Source: CF-113 sp035716135 (lineage in GTDB: Bacteria > Chloroflexota > Ktedonobacteria > Ktedonobacterales > Ktedonobacteraceae). From it: a stretch of 13,600 bases of DNA. Location: the NCBI GenBank assembly GCA_035716135.1, contig DASTKD010000254.1, forward strand, positions 1 to 13,600, in the 5' to 3' direction. The notes under the pieces were generated by a model, which was not told the origin of the DNA, did not search any database, and saw only the letters and a list, made by a program, of their open reading frames with translations. A program made the translations under genes and the position numbers. Below, one piece after another: positions 7,519 to 13,600 of the stretch; the first letter of the stretch is position 1; the number at the start of each line of letters is the position of its first letter.

Positions 7519-7830
7519 CTAGCGCGTCGCTTCCAAACACGTCACGCCGTGTGGCCCCACATGGGCGCTGTGTCGCGTATGAGCAGGCAGTATCATGCAA
7601 TCTCCGGCGCTCAGATCAATGGCACGGGAGCTTTCCGGCTGATCGGGCAACACAAAACGAATCGAGCCGCGCACGCAATACAGCACCTTTTCATACGTGT
7701 GGCTATGCACAGCATAATCGTATCCCGGCCCGTTTGACCAGGAATAGGGAGCCAGCCCTTCCCGTTGCATTCTGCGCCTCAGTTCATGCTCCTGTGGTGG
7801 CTCTGTTCCCTGCCAGCGAATTACTTGCAT
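7519..7830 (-). CDS. Small single-domain cupin protein
   Basis: A 103-residue protein of the cupin_2 type: a small beta-barrel that usually binds a metal ion. Motif 1 is HSHTYEKVLYCVRG, giving His42 and His44, with Glu47 one place earlier than the usual Glu ligand position, which has Lys48. Motif 2 is GDCMILPAHTRH, giving His87. Three likely His ligands are therefore present, but the acidic ligand is shifted or absent. No other domain is attached, so it could be an enzyme, a small-ligand sensor or a storage fold; substrate unknown. The start is well supported by GAGGAGAA seven bases upstream. It begins 21 bases after the miaA stop and is the last gene of the kinase-miaA-cupin operon. Confidence 0.88.
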   Translation of the reverse strand: MQVIRWQGTEPPQEHELRRRMQREGLAPYSWSNGPGYDYAVHSHTYEKVLYCVRGSIRFVLPDQPESSRAIDLSAGDCMILPAHTRHSAHVGPHGVTCLEATR

Positions 7831-7851
7831 ATGATGGTTCTCCTCAAGCCC

Positions 7852-8766
7852 CTACGGTTCACCAATGAACTCCAATACATAATCACATGCTCTCTCCACA
7901 TCCATTCCCTCTAACCACACGATGCGTTTGTCTTTGCGGAACCAGGTGAGTTGGCGGCGCGTGAAGTCGTGAATGGCGTATTTGAGGCGTTGTGCCATCT
8001 CGGCTTCGCTGGCAAATTCGCCGCGTAGCAGGCGACTGGTGTAGCGGTATTCCAGCCCCAGGCTGTCCAGGCGTTCGTGGCTGATGCCTCGATCAAGCAG
8101 GTCGCGCGTTTCCTGTATCATGCCCTGCTGGATGCGTTCGTCTACACGCGCATCGATACGCGCGTACAATACCTCGCGCGGCCAGTTGATGCCGAGCAGT
8201 AGCGAGCGATAAAGCGGGTCTGCCATTGCGCGTTGTTGCGAGAATGGTTGACCAGAAACCAGGCATACTTCGAGGGCGCGGATGATGCGGCGCGGGTTGT
8301 TACGATCAATAGTCGCCGCGCTCTCTGGGTCTAATTCCTCCAATTGCGCCTGCAATTCGGACAGCGGACGAGCTTCCAATTGCGCTCGTAGCTCCGTCTG
8401 GGGCGCGATATGGGGCATTTGCAGGTGATCCACCACCGCCTGGATATAGTGCGGCGAACCGCCAACCAGGAGTGGCCGCAAACCGCGCGCCAGGATGTCA
8501 TTGATGGCCGCGATGGCCTCTTGCTGAAACCGCGCGACCGTATACACTTCACAGGGGTCAGCCACGTCCAGCAGGTGATGCCGCGCCAGCGACTGTTCCA
8601 GGGGAGTCACTTTCGCCGTGCCAATATCCAGGCCGCGATAGACCTGGCGCGAATCGGCAGACACAATCTCTCCCTGAAAACGTCGCGCCAGTTCGATACC
8701 GAGCGCGCTCTTGCCCGACGCCGTCGGTCCCAGTACAACAATTAGAGGAGGAAGTTGTTCGTTCAT
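7852..8766 (-). CDS. miaA: tRNA dimethylallyltransferase MiaA
   Basis: MiaA transfers the dimethylallyl group from dimethylallyl diphosphate to N6 of A37 in tRNAs reading codons that begin with U, which steadies codon pairing. The protein has 304 residues, a normal length. Visible motifs are the P-loop GPTASGKS at 13-20, SADSRQVYRGLDIGTAK from residue 36, DRNNPRRIIRALEV near 154, and RRQLTWFRKD near 270. The usual GGTGLYI motif reads GGSPHYI (102-108), an uncommon variant in the substrate-channel region; whether it alters activity cannot be told. Its ATG overlaps the stop of the upstream kinase gene in an ATGA, which implies translational coupling. The cupin gene follows 21 bases downstream. 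Confidence 0.95.
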   Translation of the reverse strand: MNEQLPPLIVVLGPTASGKSALGIELARRFQGEIVSADSRQVYRGLDIGTAKVTPLEQSLARHHLLDVADPCEVYTVARFQQEAIAAINDILARGLRPLLVGGSPHYIQAVVDHLQMPHIAPQTELRAQLEARPLSELQAQLEELDPESAATIDRNNPRRIIRALEVCLVSGQPFSQQRAMADPLYRSLLLGINWPREVLYARIDARVDERIQQGMIQETRDLLDRGISHERLDSLGLEYRYTSRLLRGEFASEAEMAQRLKYAIHDFTRRQLTWFRKDKRIVWLEGMDVERACDYVLEFIGEP

Positions 8767-11069
8767 GGGACTTGTTTTTTAGCCGCAGCGGACTGGCTTT
8801 TCGCTATCAGGCGGCGGATGCGCAGCACCAGCGATACGCCGATGCCTACGCCCAGCAACGCGCCAAAGGGTGCGAAACAGCCATAAGAAAAGCCGCTCGT
8901 CAGCGCGAAGCCCAGGCTTCCGCCAACGATCACTGCTGCTCCATACATCACCCAGGGCAAGCGCGACATGAGCCAGGTGCCGCTCTTAATGATCTGGTCG
9001 CTCACCCTGGGCGCGGTGCCGATGGTGGCTCCCGTTGCCGTGAGCAGCAGCATGACAAACAATTGCGCCGGTGGGGCGGAAAGCGAGAGCGCTTGCCAGC
9101 TAACCTCGCCCAGTCCCAGGATTACCAGCGCCGTCACCAGCCCGGTACAGGCGCGGTTGAGGGTATCATGGTTGGTTAGCGAGCGAGCCAGGTTGACGAT
9201 AAGCGCTCCCAGCGTGGAGAAGATCAACATGCCCAGTAACACTGCTGTAAACCAGGGGCTGGGCGGCAGCGTCTGCACCTTTACCATGGGCGGGATATGC
9301 GCCAGTATCAGGTAAAATAACGCGCCCATCATCAACGCGGCAGCGAAAGTTGTGGCGGTCCTCATCCATTTGAGTTGGCGCGGTGACGCATTCAACATTT
9401 CCCAGCCGCCACTGCCCGGCGCGCCATATTTGGCCTTGTACTCGTCAATACGCGCGTTCGTGTAATTCGGTAACTGGCCCTTTTGTGTTTGCCCGGCCAT
9501 CGTTTGTGCCGCTCCACTCGCGCTCGTCGTGGTCGCCAGGTCGTCTTCATCCGCCGTAGAGAGCGCCGGCTGCGCTTTCGTCGCCTGCCCTGTGCGATAT
9601 GGCGGGGTTGACGATTGTGTTTGCGCGCCGTTGTAGCCTAGCACGTCTAGCTGCACCTGCACGGGTATCTCGCGTTCGCTATCTTCCGGCTGGACAATAA
9701 TGGTGCCGGTATAATGGGTGGAACCGCGCAGGCGCGTGCTATCTACGCGAATGCGTACAGGCGTGTTCATGCCATCAAAACTACCGACATCCGTTATGAT
9801 CCATGATTCAACCGGGTGAATAGTGCCAGAGACCAGCGCCCCTTTGGAGCCTGTAATGGTCAATAGTTGGGGAGCAGATAGCCCTGGATACACCTGCCCG
9901 AAATCGATATTTCTGGGTCGCACGACTACCGCCGAATCTGGCTCCCTGTTGCGTCCCAGGATACCGCGCGAAATGGTGGTGCCGCTGCGGCTGGCGCGAC
10001 TGGTAGTGGGCGCGTCGGGATTGCTGGAAATTTGCGTTGTGCTGGCAGGGCGTATCTGGGCATTTGGCCCCATAATGGTCTGCAAAAATTTGGTCACGCC
10101 CATTTCGGGATCGCCTATCGTGGCGCGAATGCGTTTGGCGGAACGCGCCAGGTCATTGGCCCCGATCTCTTGCAGCCAGGACTCGATCTCGCCGGAAAGC
10201 AGGTAGTTGGACGCCTCATCGGGATAACGAGCGCACAGTTCGGCCAATTCTTCGGGCGTGGTGGCCTCGCCCCCGTTTTCAAAACGGAAAGTATCAATGC
10301 CCAGCAGGGCGCGCCGGAACACCACGATGCTTTCGTAGCGATCTTCTATCCGCATGGCGGTGGCTTTCTCCAGCGCGCGCGCGACGGGCGGCGAGATATG
10401 CGGAAACTTGCTATGCACGTCTGACAGCCCGAAACCCTGTTCGGAAACCGAGCACGTCATCAACTGGTAGAGCGTCATCGCCAGTGAATAGATGTCTGAA
10501 CGCTCGTCGGTCTGGGCGCTGCCATATTGCTCTGGTGGCGCGAAACCCGGCGTTCCCAACAATTGCGTATCCTGCGCGCCGCTACTCCTGAACAGGCGCG
10601 CGATGCCAAAGTCAATCAGTTTGATACGTCCGGTGCGCGAGAGCATCACATTGCCCGGCTTCATATCACGAAAGATAACGGGAGGTTGCTGGCTGTGCAG
10701 GTATTCCAGCACATCGCACAATTGCCTGGCCCAGCCCAGCACACGCCTTTCAGAGAATGGATGCCCGTTGCGCTCAAGCAGGTCTTCCAGCGTGCTGCCG
10801 TCGATATATTCCATGACCAGAAAATGACGCGCATCTTCCGTGAAAAAGTCGGTGAAGGCGGGCAGATTAGGATGGTTCAGGCGCGAGAGAATCTTGGCCT
10901 CAGCCAGAAAATTTTGAATGGCCTGCGCCCGTTCCTCAGACGCAACCGTTGAAAGGCTCATCTCTTTGATAGCGCAGAGCGTGCCTTTTCTGGTATCTCG
11001 CGCCTGGTAGACGGCAGCCATCCCGCCATGTCCAATGGTTTGCATAACCACATAGCGCTTATGCAGCAA
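8763..11069 (-). CDS. Membrane Ser/Thr protein kinase with Ig-like linker domain and six C-terminal membrane segments
   Basis: From the TTG at 11069 it has 768 residues. The kinase domain (5-255) has IGHGGMAAVYQA at 12-23, Lys35 (CAIK), Glu57, FRDMKPGN at 133-140 with catalytic Asp135 and Phe for the usual His, DFG at 153-155 and APPE at 177-180. A helical stretch (270-335) and a Ser/Thr-rich linker follow. Residues about 384-477 begin NIDFGQVYPG and resemble an ASH/DUF1573-type Ig-like fold. After a second disordered linker, about six hydrophobic segments lie between 572 and 752, ending in a basic tail. Kinase and Ig-like region should both be cytoplasmic, with only short outside loops, so the sensor is probably within the membrane. 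The start is unsure: the frame stays open to 11150 without ATG or GTG, and the TTG has no clear ribosome binding site. First gene of the operon with miaA. Confidence 0.93.
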   Translation of the reverse strand: MLHKRYVVMQTIGHGGMAAVYQARDTRKGTLCAIKEMSLSTVASEERAQAIQNFLAEAKILSRLNHPNLPAFTDFFTEDARHFLVMEYIDGSTLEDLLERNGHPFSERRVLGWARQLCDVLEYLHSQQPPVIFRDMKPGNVMLSRTGRIKLIDFGIARLFRSSGAQDTQLLGTPGFAPPEQYGSAQTDERSDIYSLAMTLYQLMTCSVSEQGFGLSDVHSKFPHISPPVARALEKATAMRIEDRYESIVVFRRALLGIDTFRFENGGEATTPEELAELCARYPDEASNYLLSGEIESWLQEIGANDLARSAKRIRATIGDPEMGVTKFLQTIMGPNAQIRPASTTQISSNPDAPTTSRASRSGTTISRGILGRNREPDSAVVVRPRNIDFGQVYPGLSAPQLLTITGSKGALVSGTIHPVESWIITDVGSFDGMNTPVRIRVDSTRLRGSTHYTGTIIVQPEDSEREIPVQVQLDVLGYNGAQTQSSTPPYRTGQATKAQPALSTADEDDLATTTSASGAAQTMAGQTQKGQLPNYTNARIDEYKAKYGAPGSGGWEMLNASPRQLKWMRTATTFAAALMMGALFYLILAHIPPMVKVQTLPPSPWFTAVLLGMLIFSTLGALIVNLARSLTNHDTLNRACTGLVTALVILGLGEVSWQALSLSAPPAQLFVMLLLTATGATIGTAPRVSDQIIKSGTWLMSRLPWVMYGAAVIVGGSLGFALTSGFSYGCFAPFGALLGVGIGVSLVLRIRRLIAKSQSAAAKKQVP

Positions 11070-11257
11070 TGTACGTGGATTTAGTTGCCCGGTTTGTGTA
11101 TTGGATTTGCTATTGCCATTCTGCGGACTAATAGTAGTAGACTCCCATTAATATTCAGAACGCTCATATTAAAGACCTCACCCACCCGCTCAGAAAGGAA
11201 ACGCGCCGTGAACTTGCTCTCGTCAACTTCATGCTGCCATGCATCCCATCGTCCCTC

Positions 11258-11266
11258 AGTATAGCA
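11258..11266 (-). promoter_or_regulatory. Extended -10 promoter candidate for the membrane kinase operon
   Basis: On the minus strand the sequence is TGC followed by TATACT, an extended -10 with one hexamer mismatch. The -35 region overlaps the dyad TCTACCAGTAGA (11271-11282). The -10 is also within the imperfect palindrome AGTATAGCATACT (11258-11270). Transcription would start near 11251, leaving a leader of about 180 bases to the TTG start. Confidence 0.4.
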
Positions 11267-11270
11267 TACT

Positions 11271-11330
11271 TCTACCAGTAGATACTACCAAAATTACCTA
11301 CCAGAAACGCGGATTTTCTACACCGGTAGA
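11271..11330. promoter_or_regulatory. Operator-like dyad cluster with CTACCA direct repeats
   Basis: Two inverted repeats share the same half-sites: TCTAC-N2-GTAGA at 11271-11282 and TCTAC-N4-GTAGA at 11317-11330. Between and within them CTACCA occurs at 11272, 11285 and 11298, exactly 13 bases apart. The two dyads sit where the -35 elements of the two divergent extended -10 candidates would be. This looks like a binding site for a shared regulator; the regulator is not identified. Confidence 0.45.
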
Positions 11331-11336
11331 GCTGCG

Positions 11337-11345
11337 TGATACAAT
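11337..11345 (+). promoter_or_regulatory. Extended -10 promoter candidate for the hydrolase-like gene
   Basis: TGA followed by TACAAT forms an extended -10 with one hexamer mismatch. The -35 region is occupied by the dyad TCTACACCGGTAGA (11317-11330). Transcription would start near 11352, about 96 bases before the ATG at 11448. Alternative AT-rich -10 sequences lie nearer the gene, so this is one of several options. Confidence 0.35.
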
Positions 11346-11447
11346 CCACCTGATATGACGTATTTCTACGTTTATTTATAAAATCCGTTTAATAGTGATC
11401 TTGTTCGTAGAGTCTCCTACAAAAATATATACGTAAGCGCAGGGAAA

Positions 11448-12701
11448 ATGGGCATAAAAGTACGCTTTTTCATGGTTTTTTGTCTGGCAATCATCCTGAT
11501 AGGAGGTGGCCTGGCCCTGCTATCGAACGCTCATCAACACACGCCAGCCCACGCCGCGCTTGATCTCCCTGACGCCGATCTCAGCGTGGTTGGTGGACCT
11601 TCCCTGCCTGCCGGTACAGTAGATGCCATATTCGCGCGCCTGGGTAGTCCAATGGCTGGTACTGGTGCGCTGGTAGAGCAAACATCCCGCCAGACCAATA
11701 TCGATGATGCCTTTGCCCTGGCGGTCTGGTGGACAGAAACCAACGATGGCGCGGCGGGCGTCGGCCTGGCTGACCGCAATCCGGGCAGTGTGCGCGGCAG
11801 TGCTGGCTATCCCTCGGCCTTTGACGGTTATACCATCTACCCCAGCTACTCCGCCGCCGTCGTCTACTGGTTTCACATGCTCAATACCATCTACGCCGGA
11901 CGCGGCCTCACTACCGTTTATGCCATCTCGCACCCATATGTGGGAACCTCAACCTCCTATTTGTGGGCTGGCAAAGTGGTTGCCTTGATGCAGCGTTATC
12001 GCGGCGAAGCGCCGCCCATACCCACCGTCACGCCAGACCCCACTATCGCGCCCAACATGCTGGCACATCACAAGCGCATCGTAGACCCCGGTGTTACCAG
12101 AAAAATCGTCGCTCACCCGCAATCAATAGGTTCCGGGGCCGCGCTTGTCGCGCCCGCGCAACAGCAAAGCTTCGCCCTTTCTGCCACCACCACCTGGTTG
12201 ATTGCCCTCTGCGCCCTGTTGCTCGCCTTTGCCATCGCTCTCTGCGCTCGCCTGCTTCCATCTGGCACAGTAACAGGGACATCATTCGCCACGCCGACCA
12301 TCTACAGCGTTCAGCATTCTTCCTATCCCTCTATGTTACAAGCGCCCATCTTTCGCCTGCCCTCGCGCTCACTTCACGAACCACAAACTGACGCCCTTGT
12401 AGTAAACCGATGGGCCGGACGCCCACAAGGGGCGTCCCTCCATGCCGGGATGACCCCACCCGTTCCTTCATCTGCTTCCGTATCCTCGTCCGAGACCGCA
12501 CCATCTTTGCCCACCACTGGCAAACTACGCCCAACCCGGCTTATGCCACCACCACCGGCTTACGACGAGCCAGAAAAAGTTGCTGTACCAACCGGAGGAG
12601 GGCGTCCCACCGGACTGCTCGCCCGCTACGGCAACACATTTCAAGGAAACCGCCCCGCTCCACCCCCGGATGCCCGCCAGGGGCGTCCCTACATGACGTG
12701 A
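11448..12701 (+). CDS. Secreted/membrane lysozyme- or glucosaminidase-like protein
   Basis: A 417-residue protein. The N-terminus is a signal peptide or anchor (MGIKVR, hydrophobic 7-25, possible cleavage after AHA near residue 36). Residues about 55-185 resemble a lysozyme-like or endo-N-acetylglucosaminidase fold: ALAVWWTETNDG with candidate catalytic Glu97, then DRNPGSVRG, GYTIYPSY and SYLWAGKVVALMQRY. This suggests cleavage of cell-wall glycan outside the cell, but assignment is by pattern only. A second hydrophobic segment (247-269) follows a Pro-rich linker, and the last 150 residues are Pro/Ser-rich and low-complexity. If the N-terminus is cleaved, that tail would be cytoplasmic. AGGG lies three bases before the ATG, slightly close. 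The C-terminal coding region contains two copies of a GC-rich repeat unit, and the final residues and stop codon lie within or beside it, so the original end of the gene may have been altered. Confidence 0.8.
   Translation: MGIKVRFFMVFCLAIILIGGGLALLSNAHQHTPAHAALDLPDADLSVVGGPSLPAGTVDAIFARLGSPMAGTGALVEQTSRQTNIDDAFALAVWWTETNDGAAGVGLADRNPGSVRGSAGYPSAFDGYTIYPSYSAAVVYWFHMLNTIYAGRGLTTVYAISHPYVGTSTSYLWAGKVVALMQRYRGEAPPIPTVTPDPTIAPNMLAHHKRIVDPGVTRKIVAHPQSIGSGAALVAPAQQQSFALSATTTWLIALCALLLAFAIALCARLLPSGTVTGTSFATPTIYSVQHSSYPSMLQAPIFRLPSRSLHEPQTDALVVNRWAGRPQGASLHAGMTPPVPSSASVSSSETAPSLPTTGKLRPTRLMPPPPAYDEPEKVAVPTGGGRPTGLLARYGNTFQGNRPAPPPDARQGRPYMT
12416..12447 (+). repeat. Diverged copy of the GC-rich repeat unit inside a coding region
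   Basis: This 32-base segment matches 12667-12698 at all but five positions, sharing the core AGGGGCGTCCCT. It is read here as part of GRPQGASLHAG, a different reading frame from the second copy, which gives DARQGRPYMT. That points to DNA-level insertion rather than duplication of a protein motif. Confidence 0.75.
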
Positions 12702-12795
12702 TGGCCCATCCTCCCCGAACCGCGCGACGGGGAAAGGGGCGAGGGGTTCGCTCTGTAATGTAGGGATGCCCCTGGTGGGCATCCGGGGGTGGAGC
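12657..12795. repeat. MITE-like inverted-repeat element, 139 bases
   Basis: Two 38-base arms (12657-12694 and 12758-12795) are inverted copies with two mismatches, both compatible with G-U pairing in RNA. A smaller nested stem, CGAACC/GGTTCG (12716-12721 and 12745-12750), lies in the centre. The left arm encodes the last residues of the hydrolase-like protein, whose stop codon falls at 12699-12701. The right arm ends 37 bases before the leucine-rich-repeat start. No transposase is encoded. It may also act as a transcript end for the upstream gene. Confidence 0.85.
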
Positions 12796-12832
12796 AGGCC
12801 GATCTCTATACTACTGAGGAGAACCAGAAGAT

Positions 12833-13600
12833 ATGTACGATGATATTTCTGTGTCGTTGCGACACCGCCAGTTAGCTTCACTTCCTGATGAACTCGCCCG
12901 TTATACTAAGCTCAGACGATTAGATGCAACCGGTAATGCGCTTACCACTCTTCCTGCCTGGCTTGGAAACTTGCTACATCTTGAAGAGATTCATGCGGAC
13001 GGGAATCAGTTGGCCGCTTTGCCTGAGAATATCGGTCAGTTGGCGAACCTCAAAATCTTGAGTGCCTACCATAACCAGCTGGTTTCTCTGCCCGCGAGCC
13101 TCGGTCAATTAACCGGCCTCGAAGAATTGAGCCTGGGGAGCAATCAACTCACGTCTTTGCCAGAATGGTTCTGGGAACTGACAAACCTGCGTGTATTAAA
13201 TATCGCGGAAAACCGCCTGTCTTCTCTCTCCGCGAATATCGGAAATCTTACGCACCTCCATACACTGGATATAGCCCATAATGAGTTGACTGTCCTTCCT
13301 GATGAGTTGGGCAATCTGCAAAACCTTACATATTTCCTTTACCTCAGCAATAATAAATTGACTACCCTGCCTGATGCTCTGGGCAATCTCGGCAAACTTA
13401 GGTATCTCAACGCTACTGACAACCAGTTGAGCGCCCTGCCCGAAACTCTCGGTAATCTGACCAGCCTTATAGAATTGCGACTCTATAATAACCGCCTGAC
13501 CGTTCTACCGGAGTCGCTGGGCAACTTGAGCAAGCTGAAAGAACTTCACATGCAGAACAACCGCCTGATCTCACTCCCCGCGTCGCCGGGCAACCTGACC
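12833..13600 (+). CDS. Leucine-rich-repeat protein (partial, runs off the window end)
   Basis: From the ATG at 12833 the frame is open for 256 codons to the window edge with no stop. The protein is almost entirely leucine-rich repeats of the 23-residue type (LPxxLGNLxxLxxLxLxxNxL). The repeat Asn falls at 35, 58, 81, 104, 127, 150, 174, 197, 220 and 243: exact 23-residue steps except one of 24, where the unit NLTYFLYLSNNKL has one extra residue. Such repeats form a curved solenoid for protein binding. No signal peptide or membrane segment is seen, so it is probably cytoplasmic. GAGGAG at 12816-12821 lies 11 bases before the ATG. By eye the gene is more AT-rich than its neighbours, and it directly follows a MITE-like element; both would fit acquired DNA. 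A catalytic or effector domain could lie beyond the window. Confidence 0.9.
   Translation, partial: MYDDISVSLRHRQLASLPDELARYTKLRRLDATGNALTTLPAWLGNLLHLEEIHADGNQLAALPENIGQLANLKILSAYHNQLVSLPASLGQLTGLEELSLGSNQLTSLPEWFWELTNLRVLNIAENRLSSLSANIGNLTHLHTLDIAHNELTVLPDELGNLQNLTYFLYLSNNKLTTLPDALGNLGKLRYLNATDNQLSALPETLGNLTSLIELRLYNNRLTVLPESLGNLSKLKELHMQNNRLISLPASPGNLT

Larger units (their letters stand above)
11070..11447. other. Divergent intergenic region with dyads and candidate promoters
   Basis: This 378-base region separates the membrane kinase operon from the hydrolase-like gene. Bases 11070-11147 are an in-frame, stop-free extension of the kinase frame and may be coding. Bases 11258-11345 hold three dyads, three CTACCA direct repeats and two extended -10 elements. 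Bases 11346-11447 are AT-rich, with TTTATAAAAT near 11377 and AAATATAT near 11423, further possible promoter sequence. No RNA gene was recognised. Confidence 0.6.

Noticed and set aside
11272..11303. CTACCA repeats as plasmid- or phage-type replication iterons
   Set aside because: Only three short copies exist, with no replication gene nearby; a transcription-factor site is more likely.
12410..12881. Small open frames on both strands across the GC-rich repeat
   Set aside because: They follow the inverted-repeat arms and overlap the hydrolase-like gene in other frames without start signals.

Overview
The window looks like a chromosomal segment of a Chloroflexota bacterium, most likely of the class Ktedonobacteria. 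This is inference from content, not a database match. The supporting signs are two large eukaryote-like Ser/Thr kinases with FRD instead of HRD catalytic loops, a class A penicillin-binding protein, a leucine-rich-repeat protein, Tyr/Asn/Pro-rich membrane proteins, and a dispersed palindrome (core CATTCTGAGCGCAGCGAAG) that I associate with Chloroflexota genomes. The DNA is moderately GC-rich. No tRNA, rRNA, CRISPR array, transposase or phage gene was recognised.

Layout. Bases 1-3047 (minus strand) hold a probable operon: a class A penicillin-binding protein, a hypothetical acidic protein, and the first codons of a third gene leaving the window. Bases 3048-3513 are a divergent intergenic region with one copy of the palindrome. 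On the plus strand follow a Tyr/Asn/Pro-rich protein with two membrane segments (3514-4170), the 16S rRNA dimethyltransferase rsmA (about 4244-5116), and 18 bases later a soluble zinc-ribbon/kinase/TPR protein (5135-7375). A second copy of the palindrome separates this from a convergent minus-strand operon, read from right to left: a membrane Ser/Thr kinase (11069-8763), the tRNA isopentenyltransferase miaA (ATGA overlap), and a small cupin. The divergent region 11070-11447 has a compact set of dyads and two mirror-image extended -10 promoter candidates. To its right, on the plus strand, are a secreted or membrane-anchored lysozyme/glucosaminidase-like protein whose C-terminus runs into a GC-rich inverted-repeat element, and a leucine-rich-repeat gene running off the window end.

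How the genes may work together. Cell-wall synthesis (penicillin-binding protein) and a putative wall hydrolase lie near signalling genes. Each of the two kinases is tightly coupled to an RNA-modification gene: rsmA with the first, miaA with the second. The most interesting signals are this kinase/RNA-modification pairing, the twin dyad-plus-promoter arrangement at 11258-11345, the mobile-type repeat that supplies the 3' end of a coding region in two different reading frames, the exact 34-residue tryptophan periodicity of the TPR array, and the uncertain start codon of the second kinase.
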